64,000 nucleotides of DNA from Aquificota bacterium (GTDB lineage Bacteria > Aquificota > Aquificia > Aquificales > Aquificaceae), in assembly GCA_013153495.1 (NCBI GenBank), contig JAADEH010000001.1, positions 62,001 to 126,000 on the forward strand, read 5' to 3'. The notes under the pieces were generated by a model. That model saw only the letters and a program-made list of their open reading frames with translations, searched no databases and had not been told where the DNA came from. Each line of letters opens with the position of its first letter. Within the stretch, counting starts at the first letter, position 1. Shown here one piece after another: positions 8,599 to 19,066 of this stretch. Position numbers and translations under genes: made by a program.

Positions 8599-9699
8599 TT
8601 AGATGTATTGTCCTTTTAGCCTCCATCCCCCGTAAAGGTATAGAGCGGTATCTCTATCGAGTTCCCCGAGGGCTGACCTGATACCGTATTGGGGGTCAAA
8701 GGGCATCATGTCCGAACCGAAGATAATGTCCACTCCGAGCCGGTGAAGGGTCCTTATGGGGTTTAACCTCCTGTATCTCTCCTCACCGAGAGCCTTTATG
8801 TAAGTGTCCTTAAAAAATTCTTTGAAGTTCGGTTGCATGCAAAGTAAAAGGTTCATGTCCCTTGCACGGATTGCTTGTTCCCCGTCCACGAGTAGTGCGT
8901 GCTCTATCCTGTGGTATCTAAGCTTTGGTTTGACTTTTTCAAAGGCTTTCAAGCTCTCCTCCACCGCTCCGTCTCCTATGGCGTGCAGGGAAATTCTCAA
9001 TCCTTCCTCTTCAAGCTCTTCTATTATCCGGGCTATTTGGTCGCTTTCGTAATTTAAAATTCCTCTGTGGTTTGGCTTGTCCGCATAGGGTTCCTTGAGG
9101 TAGGCTGTTCTCGCTCCCACCGAGCCGTCCACGAAAAGCTTTACCCAGCCGAGCTTGAGGTTTTTAAATTTCCTTCTCCTGAAAAGGTCCAGCACCTCCC
9201 GGTAGTGTTCGTAGTAAGGCATAAGGACGACCTTTATGGGAAGGTTCTGGTCCGCAGAGGCGTAGATTTTTGCCAGCTCCCCATCCACGAAGTCGTGAAC
9301 TTCGAGTATCTTCATGGACTTCGCTTTCTTCAAGGCTCTGAAGAGGAGTCTTTTCATTTCTTCACCTTTAGGTTTGAAAAAGTCCACCGCTTCCCAGAGT
9401 TCCCGTTCCTTTAAAACCCCATCCTCGGACTTTGCTCCCAAAATCTCGAGGGCTAATCTGTTTGCCACACCTACGTGGGCATCTTTCCGTAGCAGTAATA
9501 GGGGCTTTTTTATCCTGTCGAGGTCTTGTATTGTTGGTGGTCTTCCGAGTTTGTTTTCGTCCCATCCCCATGCAACGATGTTATCGTCGGGGAGGTTTTC
9601 AAGAGCGCTAACTAACTCACCTACCGAGTTAATTCTGTCAAAGGGAATTCGTTCCAGAACGAGGAGTTCCATGTGTGTGTGAGCATCTACGAAGCTCAT
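8599..9699 (-). CDS. Amidohydrolase family protein (YtcJ-like, shortened)
   Basis: Metal-dependent hydrolase of the amidohydrolase 3 group; substrate unknown. The 366-aa protein starts almost directly at the metal-binding FVDAHTHME. It continues with KLGWVKLFVDGSVGARTAYL, SLHAIGDGAVEESL, YHRIEHALLVDG and FGSDMMPFDPQYGI, which are the usual barrel blocks. It lacks the N-terminal beta-sandwich strand of typical 500-aa YtcJ relatives, so it is a compact barrel. On the minus strand CTATAG lies only a few bases before the start codon, so the transcript may be leaderless. It is divergent from the GGDEF gene at 9721. Confidence 0.8.
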   Translation of the reverse strand: MSFVDAHTHMELLVLERIPFDRINSVGELVSALENLPDDNIVAWGWDENKLGRPPTIQDLDRIKKPLLLLRKDAHVGVANRLALEILGAKSEDGVLKERELWEAVDFFKPKGEEMKRLLFRALKKAKSMKILEVHDFVDGELAKIYASADQNLPIKVVLMPYYEHYREVLDLFRRRKFKNLKLGWVKLFVDGSVGARTAYLKEPYADKPNHRGILNYESDQIARIIEELEEEGLRISLHAIGDGAVEESLKAFEKVKPKLRYHRIEHALLVDGEQAIRARDMNLLLCMQPNFKEFFKDTYIKALGEERYRRLNPIRTLHRLGVDIIFGSDMMPFDPQYGIRSALGELDRDTALYLYGGWRLKGQYI

Positions 9700-9720
9700 A
9701 CTATAGAATTTTTATTTATT

Positions 9721-10770
9721 ATGAGTAATGTTATGCGCAATAAGATAGAGTGCAAACTTCAGGAGAAGATAGCGAGCGGGGAGAGCCTGAGCGAGGAGGA
9801 CTACAGGAAGCTGAGCGAGATAGTCAAAGAGGTTCTCTCCTTTATGGCTAAGGAGAAGATAATACCTTCTCCCCAGAACTACGAAAGGTGGTTCAGGATA
9901 TTCTGCTACGCTAAGGAGAACAACCTAAACCTCTCCAAGAGCGAGCTTGTGGACATATACTTTGACCTCTACCAGGTAAAGCTCGATAAAAAGGAGATAG
10001 AGTCCGTAGGAATAGTGGAAAGGATAGCAACGGAGCTATACGAAGACATTCAGAAGGTTCTGAGAAGCGTAAACGAGCACGACAGGGAAATTACCGAGGA
10101 GGGACAGAAGCTCGAAGAGCTTTCCTCTTCAGTTCAATCCCAGGACATTCAGAAAATTCTCAACCGCATAATGCACGAGGTCAGAGGTTTAAAAAGCATT
10201 AACAGGAAGTTCATAAAGAAACTCGAGGAGCAGAGCCACGAGATAGAGAAGCTAAAAGAGGAACTGAGAAGGGCAAAAGAGGAGGCGAACATAGACCCCT
10301 TAACGGGGTTGAGGAACAGGCGTTCCTTCGAGAGGGCGCTTTCGGAATTCTTCAGGGATTACAAAAAGTTCGGTTATCCCTTCTCGGTTATAATGCTTGA
10401 CCTGGACAACTTCAAGCAGATAAACGATACATACGGACACATAGCGGGAGACAAGGTTCTGAGGGAGATAGGAAACATACTGAGAAACTACCTGCGGGCA
10501 AAGGATGTCCCCGCAAGGACGGGAGGCGAGGAATTCACCATAATCCTGCCCGGTATAACCCGTGAAGAGGCTCTCACGGTGGCGGAAAGACTTAGGAAGG
10601 TTATAGCCAATTACACCGTTGAACACGAGGACACTAAGATAAATCCAACCGCAAGCTTCGGTGTTGCGGAGGTAAGCGAAGATATAGAATCCCCGGAAGA
10701 CATAATAAGGAAGGCGGACGAGAACCTGTATAAGGCTAAAAAGGCTGGCAAGAACACTGTCGTAGGCTAA
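9721..10770 (+). CDS. Soluble diguanylate cyclase with N-terminal helical domain
   Basis: Makes c-di-GMP from two GTP. About 349 aa without a membrane segment. The N-terminal 130 residues include [17 protein letters not shown], a conserved element of a cytoplasmic GGDEF family. A coiled coil (about 150-190) precedes the GGDEF domain, which has [11 protein letters not shown], the GGEEF site and the RAKD inhibitory site. The track ORF begins at 9673 inside the divergent gene; I chose the ATG at 9721, while a second ATG at 9736 (MRNKIECK) is equally possible because neither has a clear ribosome site. Confidence 0.85.
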   Translation: MSNVMRNKIECKLQEKIASGESLSEEDYRKLSEIVKEVLSFMAKEKIIPSPQNYERWFRIFCYAKENNLNLSKSELVDIYFDLYQVKLDKKEIESVGIVERIATELYEDIQKVLRSVNEHDREITEEGQKLEELSSSVQSQDIQKILNRIMHEVRGLKSINRKFIKKLEEQSHEIEKLKEELRRAKEEANIDPLTGLRNRRSFERALSEFFRDYKKFGYPFSVIMLDLDNFKQINDTYGHIAGDKVLREIGNILRNYLRAKDVPARTGGEEFTIILPGITREEALTVAERLRKVIANYTVEHEDTKINPTASFGVAEVSEDIESPEDIIRKADENLYKAKKAGKNTVVG

Positions 10771-13550
10771 GCCACTTCCTCGGTATCTTTTAGATACTTT
10801 CTCAGGAACATGCCCGTGTATGACCTCGGATTTAGGGCTATCTCTTCGGGCGTTCCGCAGGCTACCACCTCCCCTCCTCTCTCTCCTCCTTCGGGACCCA
10901 GGTCTATAATCCAGTCCGCACACTTTATGACGTCGAGGTTGTGCTCTATGACCACCACGGTGTTTCCCTTGTCCACGAGTCGTTGAAGAACGTTAATGAG
11001 CTTCTTTATGTCGTCCATGTGAAGACCCGTGGTGGGTTCGTCCAAAAGGTATAGGGTTCTTCCCTTCTCCCTCTTTGAAAGCTCCCTTGCGAGCTTTATC
11101 CTCTGGGCTTCACCTCCCGATAGGGTTGGAGCGGGCTGTCCGAGCTTGAGGTAGCCGAGACCCACATCCCTGAGAAGCTGTAGCTTCCTCCTCAGAGAGG
11201 GAATGTTCTCGAAGAACTCGTAGGCTTCGTCTATGGTCATTTCAAGAACATCAGCTATGCTCTTGCCTTTGTAGAGTATGTCGAGGGTCTCTCTGTTGTA
11301 GCGCTTCCCTTTGCACACGTCGCAGGTAACATACACGGGAGGTAAGAAGTGCATCTCCACCTTTATGACACCTTCCCCTTGGCAGGCTTCACACCTTCCC
11401 CCTTTAACGTTGAAGGAAAACCTTCCGGGTTTGTAGCCCCTTGCCTTAGCCTCCGGGGTGTTAGCAAAGAGGTCTCTAATCTGGTCGAATATCTTGGTGT
11501 AGGTTGCCGGATTGCTCCTGGGCGTCCTCCCTATGGGAGACTGGTCCACGTTTATTACCCTGTCGAAGTGCTCGAGACCTTCCACCCTATCAACGCTCCC
11601 CACCTGCTCCTTGGAGCCGTAGAAGTGTGCCTTCGCATACTTGTAAAGGACATCGTAAATGAGGGTGGACTTTCCGCTCCCGGAAACTCCGGTTATGCAC
11701 ACGAACAATCCCACAGGTATCTCAACGGTTATGTTCTTCAGGTTGTGCTCCTTGGCTCCCACTATGCGAACTACCTTGTCCTTGGGTTTTCTCCTTTCGG
11801 AGGGAACGGGTATTTCCATCCTGCCCGATAGGTAAGCTCCGGTCAGCGAGCTTGGGTTTGCCATTATCTCCTTAAGAGTTCCCGTTGCTACCACCTCTCC
11901 TCCGTGCTTTCCCGCTCCCGGACCAAGCTCCACTATGTAATCCGCAGACTCTATGGTCTCCGGGTCGTGCTCCACCACTATAACTGTGTTTCCTATGTCC
12001 CTAAGCTCTTTGAGGGTGTTTATGAGTCTGTTTGTGTCTCTCGGATGCAGACCTATTGAAGGCTCGTCCAGAACGTAAAGAACCCCCGTGAGTTTAGAAC
12101 CCACCTGGGTGGCGAGTCTAATCCTCTGCATCTCTCCTCCCGACAGAGTTGTGGCACTTCTGGAGAGGGACAGGTAATCCAGACCTACATTTACCAGAAA
12201 GCCGAGCCTTTCAGAAATCTCCTTTATGAGCCTTTCACCTATTATCAGTTCCTTTTTGCCGAGCTTTGCCGGCAGGGAGTCTATCCACTCCTTTGCCTTT
12301 CCCACCGGCAGGTTCGTTATGTCCCATATACTTTTACCTTCTATGAGAACCGCAAGGGCTTCTTCTCTGAGTCTCGAGCCACCGCAGGAAGGGCAGGGCT
12401 TTTCCACTATGTAGTCCTCTATCTCCTCCCGAATTCTCTCTGACTCTTCCTCCAAAAATCTTCTCTCCAAGTGCCTTATTATTCCCTCGAACTCAAATTC
12501 CTGGGTCGAGCCGTATAGGAGTATTTTCTTGGCTCTCTCGGGGAGCTTTTTAAACTTAGTCTTGGGGTTTATGCCTAACTTTCTGAGAACGTTTACCACA
12601 GGGAACTTTATGTAGTTGAAGAGAGAAGAGTCCGCTATGCGGAAGGCGTTTACCGCAGGTTCTTCCTCATCTATGAGGAGTCCTACATCTATCTCCCACT
12701 TGACTCCTAAACCTTTGCAGGTAGGACAGGCTCCGTAGGGGGAGTTGAAGGAAAATAGCCGAGGGGAAAGCTCCGGTATGGAAAAGCCGTGGTCCGGGCA
12801 AACGAGCTTCTCGCTGAAGAGTTCCTCCTCTCCGGTTTGAACATCCTCAACCTTTACGAGTCCCGTTGCAAGCTCGAGGGCTTTTTCAAGGTCGGTCAGG
12901 AGTCTTGAGCGCTCCTCTTCGTCGAGGGTGAGCCTGTCTATGACTATGTCTATTTCGTGCTTTTTGTTCTTCTCGAGGGGTGGGACCTCTATTACCCTCC
13001 TCAGCTCACCGTCAACCTTTATTCTCGTAAATCCCATCCTATCTATGTCTCTGAGCAGGTCCCTGAATTCCCCTTTGCGTCCCCTCACCACGGGAGCCAG
13101 AACCATAATCCTCTTTCCCTTATACTTCTGGTATATCTTTTCCAGTATTTCGTGGGCGGACAAACCTTCCAGAACCTTACCGCATACGGGGCAGTGGGGT
13201 TTGCCTATGTTAGCCCAGAGAACCCTCATGTAGTCGTATATCTCCGTAACGGTTCCCACCGTAGAACGGGGGTTCTTGGAGGTGGTCTTCTGGTCTATCG
13301 CTATGGCTGGGGAGAGACCTTCTATTAGGTCCACATCGGGTTTTTCCATAACTCCGAGGAACTGCCTTGCGTAGGAAGACAGGGACTCTACATACCTCCT
13401 CTGCCCTTCCGCATATATGGTATCGAAAGCGAGAGAAGACTTCCCCGAACCCGAAGGTCCTGTTATTACAACGAGTTTATTTTTAGGTATTTCAAGGTCT
13501 ATGTTCTTTAGGTTGTGCTGTCGTGCACCCCGTATGACTATCCTGTCCAT
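10767..13550 (-). CDS. uvrA: Excinuclease ABC subunit A
   Basis: Damage-recognition ATPase of nucleotide excision repair, working with UvrB. The 927-aa protein shows both ABC modules: Walker [15 protein letters not shown] and [14 protein letters not shown], signatures [12 protein letters not shown] and [12 protein letters not shown]. Zinc-binding cysteines appear in [25 protein letters not shown] and CDVCKGKRY. The UvrA landmark [19 protein letters not shown] is intact. The length is standard. It overlaps the GGDEF gene at its 3' end by four bases and stands alone, without other repair genes nearby. Confidence 0.97.
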   Translation of the reverse strand: MDRIVIRGARQHNLKNIDLEIPKNKLVVITGPSGSGKSSLAFDTIYAEGQRRYVESLSSYARQFLGVMEKPDVDLIEGLSPAIAIDQKTTSKNPRSTVGTVTEIYDYMRVLWANIGKPHCPVCGKVLEGLSAHEILEKIYQKYKGKRIMVLAPVVRGRKGEFRDLLRDIDRMGFTRIKVDGELRRVIEVPPLEKNKKHEIDIVIDRLTLDEEERSRLLTDLEKALELATGLVKVEDVQTGEEELFSEKLVCPDHGFSIPELSPRLFSFNSPYGACPTCKGLGVKWEIDVGLLIDEEEPAVNAFRIADSSLFNYIKFPVVNVLRKLGINPKTKFKKLPERAKKILLYGSTQEFEFEGIIRHLERRFLEEESERIREEIEDYIVEKPCPSCGGSRLREEALAVLIEGKSIWDITNLPVGKAKEWIDSLPAKLGKKELIIGERLIKEISERLGFLVNVGLDYLSLSRSATTLSGGEMQRIRLATQVGSKLTGVLYVLDEPSIGLHPRDTNRLINTLKELRDIGNTVIVVEHDPETIESADYIVELGPGAGKHGGEVVATGTLKEIMANPSSLTGAYLSGRMEIPVPSERRKPKDKVVRIVGAKEHNLKNITVEIPVGLFVCITGVSGSGKSTLIYDVLYKYAKAHFYGSKEQVGSVDRVEGLEHFDRVINVDQSPIGRTPRSNPATYTKIFDQIRDLFANTPEAKARGYKPGRFSFNVKGGRCEACQGEGVIKVEMHFLPPVYVTCDVCKGKRYNRETLDILYKGKSIADVLEMTIDEAYEFFENIPSLRRKLQLLRDVGLGYLKLGQPAPTLSGGEAQRIKLARELSKREKGRTLYLLDEPTTGLHMDDIKKLINVLQRLVDKGNTVVVIEHNLDVIKCADWIIDLGPEGGERGGEVVACGTPEEIALNPRSYTGMFLRKYLKDTEEVA

Positions 13551-13557
13551 AATCTTT

Positions 13558-14577
13558 TTAATTTATCTCTTTATAGGAAAATACTTCCACCCTGTTTTTG
13601 CCTTTCCTCTTGGCTTCATACATAGCTTTGTCCGCCTGTTCTATTAACTCTTCGAGTGTGCATCTCCCGCCTTCACAGGAGGACACACCTGCGCTGACGG
13701 TAAGCTGAACCGGGGTTTCTCCGAAGCGGAACCTCACCTTGCTGAACCTCTGCCTTACCCTTTCCGCAACGGTGATGGCTTCTTCCTTGTGGGTGTGAGG
13801 AAGCAGAAGAACAAACTCCTCCCCACCGTATCTTGCAGGAATGTCCGTCCCCCTAACGCTGCTTCTCAAGACTTGAGCGAACCTGATAAGAACCGTATCG
13901 CCCGCCTGGTGTCCGAACTCGTCGTTTATCCTCTTGAAGTCGTCCAAGTCGAATAATATCAGGGAAACCGGAAAACCGTATCTCTGGGAGCGTTCCAACT
14001 CCCTCGAGCCGGTTTCTTCCAGATAGAACCTGTTGTATAGTTGGGTCAGGTGGTCCTTTATAGCCTTTTCCATCAGCCTTCTTTTTTCTATCTCTTCCCT
14101 GACTATGAAGGAGAATATGAAGGCTAAGCTCCTGAGTATTTTTCCGTCCTCTTCCGTGAAGGGTTTGCCGGGGGAGAGCCTGCCCACCGACAGGCTACCG
14201 AAGGGGTCTTTGTCTCCCAAAATAGCTACCACCTTAGCCCGGAGTCCCGTCCTCTTCCAGGCATCTACCGAGCGTTCGTAGTTCTGGTAATCGTTCACTA
14301 TTATGTAGCCCTTTCCGAGGGCTTCTTCGAAAGCACTCCACCACACGGGCACCTTGAACTCTTCCGGGTCAAAGAGTCCTGCCTCAGCAACGGAACTCGA
14401 CACCTTGGTGTAGTAAAGGTAATCCCCCCTGACCTCGCCTATGGCAGCTCCGTCCGCCTCAAAAAGCTCGGTTACCATGTCGAGAATTCCACGCCAGTTG
14501 TCCTTCTCGTATTCTTTGTTTGCCACCTTTTCTATTATTGTGAGGAGTTTTTCTATCTTCTCCTCACAACGCATCAC
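13558..14577 (-). CDS. Diguanylate cyclase with GAF sensor
   Basis: Cytoplasmic 339-aa protein. Residues about 15-165 resemble a GAF domain (small-molecule sensor), followed by a linking helix and a complete GGDEF domain ([38 protein letters not shown]) with the RGTD inhibitory site. There is no membrane segment. The first ATG pair overlaps the stop of the lipoprotein gene at 14574, so the two are translationally coupled. The coupling of a c-di-GMP enzyme with a CcmI-like lipoprotein is unexplained. Confidence 0.87.
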   Translation of the reverse strand: MMRCEEKIEKLLTIIEKVANKEYEKDNWRGILDMVTELFEADGAAIGEVRGDYLYYTKVSSSVAEAGLFDPEEFKVPVWWSAFEEALGKGYIIVNDYQNYERSVDAWKRTGLRAKVVAILGDKDPFGSLSVGRLSPGKPFTEEDGKILRSLAFIFSFIVREEIEKRRLMEKAIKDHLTQLYNRFYLEETGSRELERSQRYGFPVSLILFDLDDFKRINDEFGHQAGDTVLIRFAQVLRSSVRGTDIPARYGGEEFVLLLPHTHKEEAITVAERVRQRFSKVRFRFGETPVQLTVSAGVSSCEGGRCTLEELIEQADKAMYEAKRKGKNRVEVFSYKEIN

Positions 14578-15023
14578 TCGACCTCCGTATCTATTATTAA
14601 CTTTACATTTCTATCTCCCGCCTTTGCGTTAACGCTACCCACGAGGTCTCCCTTCTGCATCTCAGCCATAGGGGATTTGCTAACCCTCGCCCTTATTATC
14701 AGGTCTCCCTCTATAAACCTGTCGGGTCTGATTTTATCCTTCCCAGTTATCTTAAACTCGAAGGGAAACTCAGGGTTTTTTACCCTCACCACCGCTATGG
14801 GAGCGGGGTCTTGTAGGTTTCTAACGGAAATTATTAGAAAGAAATCCCCTTCGGGGATTTTATCTTTCAGGTCTTCCTTTATGAGCACGACACCTTTAAC
14901 AAACTGCTTCTTATACCTCTCGAGTTTCTTCCTGCCTTCTTCCCCCCTATACTCCTTGGGAAGTTCCTGACAGGAAAGTCCCGTTAGCACAAAGAGAGCG
15001 AGCAAAAAACTTAAGAACCTCAA
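14574..15023 (-). CDS. Lipoprotein resembling the C-terminal domain of CcmI (cytochrome c biogenesis)
   Basis: A 149-aa predicted lipoprotein with lipobox LTGLSC. From about residue 42 the pattern [20 protein letters not shown], then [19 protein letters not shown], then [22 protein letters not shown] closely follows the periplasmic domain at the C-terminus of CcmI/NrfG-type proteins, whose usual wording is P-L-A-V-x-R with ARISKSGxAxPQPGDL. In those proteins it follows two membrane helices and TPR repeats, all absent here. A role in apocytochrome handling is inferred from this resemblance only. It starts four bases inside the rph stop region, so it is probably co-transcribed with rph. Confidence 0.68.
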   Translation of the reverse strand: MRFLSFLLALFVLTGLSCQELPKEYRGEEGRKKLERYKKQFVKGVVLIKEDLKDKIPEGDFFLIISVRNLQDPAPIAVVRVKNPEFPFEFKITGKDKIRPDRFIEGDLIIRARVSKSPMAEMQKGDLVGSVNAKAGDRNVKLIIDTEVE

Positions 15024-15787
15024 AATCCTACCCCCTTGACAGGCTTTTTCTTCCAGTATCCTATGGACCTGTTCACTTCGTAAAGTGCTTTCTGTATCTC
15101 CACAAGTTCCGATATGCCCTTCATCGCAAGGTCAAGGAGGTTGTCCAAGTCGTCCCTCGAGAAGGTAAACTCTTCACCCATGGCTTGCACTTCCGATAGC
15201 CTACCGCTTCCCGTTCCCACCACGTTCATGTCCACCTGAGCCATAGAGTCCTCTTCGAAGTTCAGGTCGAGCAGAGGCTTTCCACCCACTATACCCACGC
15301 TCACCGCAGCTACGAAGTCCTTTACGGGAACCGTGCTGAGAACGCCGTCCTCGTAGAGTTTTATAAGAGCATCGGTTACAGCCACGAAGGCACCCGTTAT
15401 GGAGGCTGTTCTGGTTCCCCCGTCCGCCTGAATTACGTCGCAGTCAACCCATACGGTTCTCTCACCGAGCTTGGTCAAGTCAACCGCAGTTCTCATGGCT
15501 CTGCCTATCATCCTCTGTATTTCGTGCGTCCTTCCGCTTATCTTTCCCTGAACCGACTCCCTTATGTTCCTCGTGTGGGTTGCTCTCGGGAGCATGGAGT
15601 ATTCCGCAGTTATCCATCCCTGTCCTTTACCCTTGAGAAAGGGAGGAACGCTATCGGTTATGGAAGCGGTGCATATGACTTTTGTATCCCCGAACTCTAT
15701 TAAACAGGACCCTTCCGGGTGGGTAAGGAAGTCTCTTATTATTCTCACCCTTCTGAGTTCATCTTCCCTTCTTCCGTCCTTACGCAT
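15020..15787 (-). CDS. rph: Ribonuclease PH
   Basis: Phosphorolytic 3'-to-5' exoribonuclease that trims tRNA 3' ends. The 255-aa sequence has [66 protein letters not shown] and [19 protein letters not shown], all standard RNase PH blocks, at normal length. It lies upstream of the CcmI-like lipoprotein (four-base overlap) and downstream of a membrane GGDEF gene (seven-base gap). Confidence 0.96.
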   Translation of the reverse strand: MRKDGRREDELRRVRIIRDFLTHPEGSCLIEFGDTKVICTASITDSVPPFLKGKGQGWITAEYSMLPRATHTRNIRESVQGKISGRTHEIQRMIGRAMRTAVDLTKLGERTVWVDCDVIQADGGTRTASITGAFVAVTDALIKLYEDGVLSTVPVKDFVAAVSVGIVGGKPLLDLNFEEDSMAQVDMNVVGTGSGRLSEVQAMGEEFTFSRDDLDNLLDLAMKGISELVEIQKALYEVNRSIGYWKKKPVKGVGF

Positions 15788-15794
15788 AGCTTGT

Positions 15795-16856
15795 TTATTC
15801 TAACCCACACGCTTCAACTCTGTTCTTTCCCTTTTCCTTGGCTCTGTAGAGAGCCTCGTCCGCCTTTAGTATAAGATTATCAAAGTCCTTACAGCTTTTT
15901 AGGTTTGCCACGCCGAAACTTGCGGTTACCTTCAATCCGTTATCGAACCTGTGGAACTGAATTCTGCTCTTTATCTTCTCCGCTACATTCATGGCTCTCA
16001 ATCCGTTCGTGTTTGGAAGCAGAATTACGAACTCTTCCCCACCCCATCGGGCAAATATGTCCGAGGTTCTCAGGGAGCGGGACACTATTTCCGCCACGGT
16101 CCTGAGTATAAAATCACCGTAAACGTGTCCGTATCTATCGTTTATCTGTTTAAAGTTGTCTATGTCGAAGAGAATTATGGATAAATCCGTATTCGTCCTT
16201 ACAGCTTTGCTTATCTCTTTTAGGGCTATCGTTTCGAAAGCGAGCCTGTTGAGTATTCCCGTTAGGCTGTCGGTCATAGCCATGTTGGACCAAACCTCCC
16301 TGTATCTCTCCGACATCCATGCGTAGAAGTAAAAGATTACCGTTATAAGCGTGTAGCTGAGGTAGGCATCTATAAGAGACGACATGGTCAACTTACCCGA
16401 AAGGGTTACGGTCAGAAAGTGAATAATCAGGTATCCCGCTGACCAATACAATGCCTTTCTACCCTTTATCAAAAAGGAGAGAGCAGGCACCACGCTCAGC
16501 CATATAAGACTCGCTTTGTCTTTGGGAAGCTCGTCGAATACCGCTATAAGGAACATGACCCCTAACAGAAATACCGATAATAGGGCTACCGACTCTAAGT
16601 TCTTCCTTTTGCGGGCAACCAGAGGACCGAAGAGCAGAACGCACCCCACTGCAAAGTCAACAACGCTCACGAGGAAGTCCCCTTCTACTGCGTCCATGTA
16701 AGCGTAGAGGAAAGCTACTACGGAACCTATGAAGGCGAGCAAGGTCATCAAGGTAGCTTTCAAAAAGGCGGTTTTGTAGAGGAGAGGGTTGTTTGACTTC
16801 TCCTCCGGGGGGATAAGCTCATCTATGAAGATAATTGCCCTTTTAAGGACGCTCAT
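15795..16856 (-). CDS. Membrane diguanylate cyclase with multi-helix N-terminus
   Basis: Predicted c-di-GMP synthase of 353 aa. The first 185 residues hold about five or six hydrophobic helices (for example [21 protein letters not shown] and [16 protein letters not shown]), so the sensor is within the membrane. The GGDEF domain follows with [26 protein letters not shown] and [12 protein letters not shown], plus the RTSD inhibitory site. The C-terminus [10 protein letters not shown] is typical. It is the first gene of a probable rph operon, reading leftward. Confidence 0.88.
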   Translation of the reverse strand: MSVLKRAIIFIDELIPPEEKSNNPLLYKTAFLKATLMTLLAFIGSVVAFLYAYMDAVEGDFLVSVVDFAVGCVLLFGPLVARKRKNLESVALLSVFLLGVMFLIAVFDELPKDKASLIWLSVVPALSFLIKGRKALYWSAGYLIIHFLTVTLSGKLTMSSLIDAYLSYTLITVIFYFYAWMSERYREVWSNMAMTDSLTGILNRLAFETIALKEISKAVRTNTDLSIILFDIDNFKQINDRYGHVYGDFILRTVAEIVSRSLRTSDIFARWGGEEFVILLPNTNGLRAMNVAEKIKSRIQFHRFDNGLKVTASFGVANLKSCKDFDNLILKADEALYRAKEKGKNRVEACGLE

Positions 16857-16908
16857 ACATGCAAGTTAGTGGTGGACACCCTGCACCTTCCAGAAGTAAA
16901 TTATAACT

Positions 16909-17169
16909 ATGGCGAAGAAAAAGGAAGAGCTGAAGGTTGAGAGTTTGGAGGAGGAAGTTCAGGAACTCAAGCGGGATTTGTTGGGAGTCTTTGAGTCCTT
17001 TATACCTCCGAAGGAGGTCCGTGAAGAAATAATAAAGAACATCTATACGATAGAGCTTTCCTTCCTGAAGATATTCAAGGCTCTTCTGGACTACCAGGTG
17101 GAGAGTTTGGAGAAGAAGGTTTCCAAGAACGGTTCTAAGAAGAAGGCTAAAAAGATAGAGATAGAGTAG
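16909..17169 (+). CDS. Small hypothetical coiled-coil protein, 86 aa
   Basis: No family recognised. Very charged, with a predicted coiled coil at residues 8-27 and lysine-rich ends (SKNGSKKKAKKIEIE). The middle EIIKNIYTIELSFLKIFKALLDYQ is amphipathic and resembles an oligomerisation helix. A TATAAC sequence ends about four bases before the ATG and there is no ribosome site, which fits a leaderless transcript. The stop touches the convergent amrS gene with no gap. Confidence 0.6.
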   Translation: MAKKKEELKVESLEEEVQELKRDLLGVFESFIPPKEVREEIIKNIYTIELSFLKIFKALLDYQVESLEKKVSKNGSKKKAKKIEIE

Positions 17170-18189
17170 TTAAAACCTTCCCTTTATCTCGTATCCGCAC
17201 TTACCGCACTTACCGTCCTTAAGGTCTATCTTCGTAATCAGGTATCCCTTTCTGCCTATTACCTCGTTTCCGCAGTTTGGACAGTATGTACTTTCGTATT
17301 TGTTGCCTGGTAGGTTTCCTACATAGACGTATTGGAGTCCTTCTTCTTTGCCTATTCTGTATGCCTTTTCGAGGTCTTCTATGGGTGTGGGCGGGAGGTC
17401 CTGGGCTTTGTAGTAGGGGAAAAACCTCGAGATGTGCCAGGGAACCCACGGGGCGAGCTTCTGGGCTATCCATCTTGCTATGTTCCTTATTTGTTTTTCG
17501 TCCAGATACTTGGGGACGAGCAGTGTAGTAAGCTCCAGCCACTTGCCTCTTTCGAATACGAACTTGATTGTTTCCAAAACAGGTTCGAGCCTTCCTTTGG
17601 AATACTTCCTGTATGCTTCGTCGGAGAAGAACTTAAGGTCTATGCTGTATGCGTCCATGTATTTGTCTATCTCCTCGAGGGGTTCGGGGTTTATGTAACC
17701 TGCGGTAACCATTATGTTTTTAAGTCCCTTCTCTTTGGCAAGTTTTGCCACGTCAATCATGTATTCCACGAATATGGTCGGGTCCGAGTATGAGTAGGAT
17801 ATGCTCTTACAACCTTTCTCTATTGCCTTTTCTACGACCAACTCCGGGGGAACGTAGGTCTGTGTGAAGAAGGTGTTTTCAAATACTTCCCCCTTCGGGA
17901 CCTGTGATATTTCCCAGTTTTGGCAACCTTTGCAGTGCAGGTTGCAACCGGGGGTGGCTATCGTGAGAGTCAGATGTCCCGGATAAAAGTGGAACAGGGG
18001 TTTCTTTTCGACAGGGTCTATTGCCGCTGATATTAACGAACCGTATGTGTATGTGAACAGTTTACCACCCTCATTCACACGCACCCCGCAGGCACCCACC
18101 TGTTTATCCTTCAGCTCACACCCCACGGGGCACAGATAACATTCAACCTTTCCGTTTACAGGCTTCCAGAACTTTGCGACTGTTTTCAT
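17170..18189 (-). CDS. amrS: AmmeMemoRadiSam-system radical SAM enzyme AmrS
   Basis: Radical SAM protein of 339 aa; substrate not established. The iron-sulfur motif is CNLHCKGCQNWEIS (CxxxCxxC), preceded by the family N-terminal cysteines CYLCPVGCELKDKQVGACG. The aligned blocks EKKPLFHFYPG and SYSYSDPTIFVEYMIDVA are diagnostic. The C-terminus has two CxxC pairs (CPNCGNEV and CGKCGYEI) that form a zinc-ribbon-like tail. The partner MEMO1 and AMMECR1 genes are not in the window. Start at 18189 is preceded by AGGATATG with weak ribosome complementarity. Confidence 0.92.
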   Translation of the reverse strand: MKTVAKFWKPVNGKVECYLCPVGCELKDKQVGACGVRVNEGGKLFTYTYGSLISAAIDPVEKKPLFHFYPGHLTLTIATPGCNLHCKGCQNWEISQVPKGEVFENTFFTQTYVPPELVVEKAIEKGCKSISYSYSDPTIFVEYMIDVAKLAKEKGLKNIMVTAGYINPEPLEEIDKYMDAYSIDLKFFSDEAYRKYSKGRLEPVLETIKFVFERGKWLELTTLLVPKYLDEKQIRNIARWIAQKLAPWVPWHISRFFPYYKAQDLPPTPIEDLEKAYRIGKEEGLQYVYVGNLPGNKYESTYCPNCGNEVIGRKGYLITKIDLKDGKCGKCGYEIKGRF

Positions 18190-18243
18190 ATCCTATAAAT
18201 TACTTCCGGGTAAAAAACCTGTCATGGTGTAAATTACATAACT

Positions 18244-18774
18244 ATGAAGCTAAAAGAAAAGCTCACCTACGAGAACATAAAAGAGCTTCCCGAGGGACAC
18301 TATGAAGTTATAGACGGGGAGGTAGTTGAATTGGCTCCTACTGGTTTTGAGCACGGAGAGTATGAAGGAGAGTTATACACTCTTCTCAAGAAAAAACTAA
18401 GAGGCAAGGGCTACGTTGCGGTCGGAGAGGTAGGTGTTCTGATTTCCAAAGACCCTCTTAGGATACGAGCTGCGGATGTGGTTTTTATAAGCAAGGAGAG
18501 GGCAAAGGAAAGACCCAGGGGGATACTTACCACACCACCGGAGTTGGTAATAGAGATAGTATCTCCTTCCAACACATACACGGAGATGGAGGAGAGGGTC
18601 TTTGATTACCTCGGTGCGGGGGTGGATAAAGTCCTGCTCGTGGACCCACAGCTAAGGAAGGCAACCCTCTTTGAAAGGGGCAAGAAGGAAGCGAAGTTCT
18701 ACGATTTTGAGGAGGATATTGAGATATACAAAGGGATTAAGATAAACCTATCGGAGATAGGGGGTGAGGGCTAA
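18244..18774 (+). CDS. Uma2 family (DUF820) restriction-endonuclease-fold protein
   Basis: PD-(D/E)XK-fold protein of 176 aa from a family common in cyanobacteria and thermophiles; biological role unknown. Characteristic blocks are LPEGHYEVIDGEVVELAPTG, IRAADVVFISKER, PPELVIEIVSPSNTYTEMEERVFDYLGAGV and VLLVDPQLRKATLFERG. The catalytic residues would be the Asp in AADVVF and the Glu and Ser in VIEIVSPS. It may form a unit with the two tiny membrane proteins that follow, since the first overlaps its 3' end. Confidence 0.86.
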   Translation: MKLKEKLTYENIKELPEGHYEVIDGEVVELAPTGFEHGEYEGELYTLLKKKLRGKGYVAVGEVGVLISKDPLRIRAADVVFISKERAKERPRGILTTPPELVIEIVSPSNTYTEMEERVFDYLGAGVDKVLLVDPQLRKATLFERGKKEAKFYDFEEDIEIYKGIKINLSEIGGEG

Positions 18775-18955
18775 GACCTTTGAGGAGCTTGGTAAGGCTT
18801 CCCTGACCGTGTCTGTAGCGTGGATAGTGTTCGGGGTAATACAGCCTATTTTCTCAGAAAAGTTCTCCGTGCAGTTTGCTGTTATTGCTTTCTTAGGTTT
18901 TTTGCTTTTTCTCGGTTTGGGTGTAATCTTAATAGAGAGGTCGGACAATGACTAA
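18764..18955 (+). CDS. Small membrane protein with two helices, 63 aa
   Basis: Unrecognised. Starts with GTG inside the Uma2 3' end (11-base overlap), with GGGGG just before it as a possible weak ribosome site. Two hydrophobic helices are evident: ASLTVSVAWIVFGVIQPIF and VQFAVIAFLGFLLFLGLGVIL. The C-terminus is charged (ERSDND). The next tiny membrane gene starts inside its end. Pairs of small membrane proteins of this type often belong to respiratory or transport complexes, but nothing nearby points to one. Confidence 0.55.
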   Translation: MRAKTFEELGKASLTVSVAWIVFGVIQPIFSEKFSVQFAVIAFLGFLLFLGLGVILIERSDND

Positions 18956-19058
18956 GGATGAGCTTATCTACTACGCAATTCTTCTTATAGGACCTGCTCT
19001 CGTGTTTCTCGGAATACTGATCTTTGCCAAACCTGAGCGAAAGGGTGAAAGCCACTGA
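18948..19058 (+). CDS. Single-helix membrane peptide, 36 aa
   Basis: Too short for the ORF track. Reads MTKDELIYYAILLIGPALVF and then GILIFAKPERKGESH, a single membrane helix with a positively charged cytoplasmic tail. It overlaps the stop of the 63-aa membrane gene by eight bases and ends eight bases before the SLOG-type gene, so it sits in a compact operon. Layout and hydrophobicity support expression; the function is unknown. Confidence 0.5.
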   Translation: MTKDELIYYAILLIGPALVFLGILIFAKPERKGESH

Positions 19059-19066
19059 AAGTAGCC

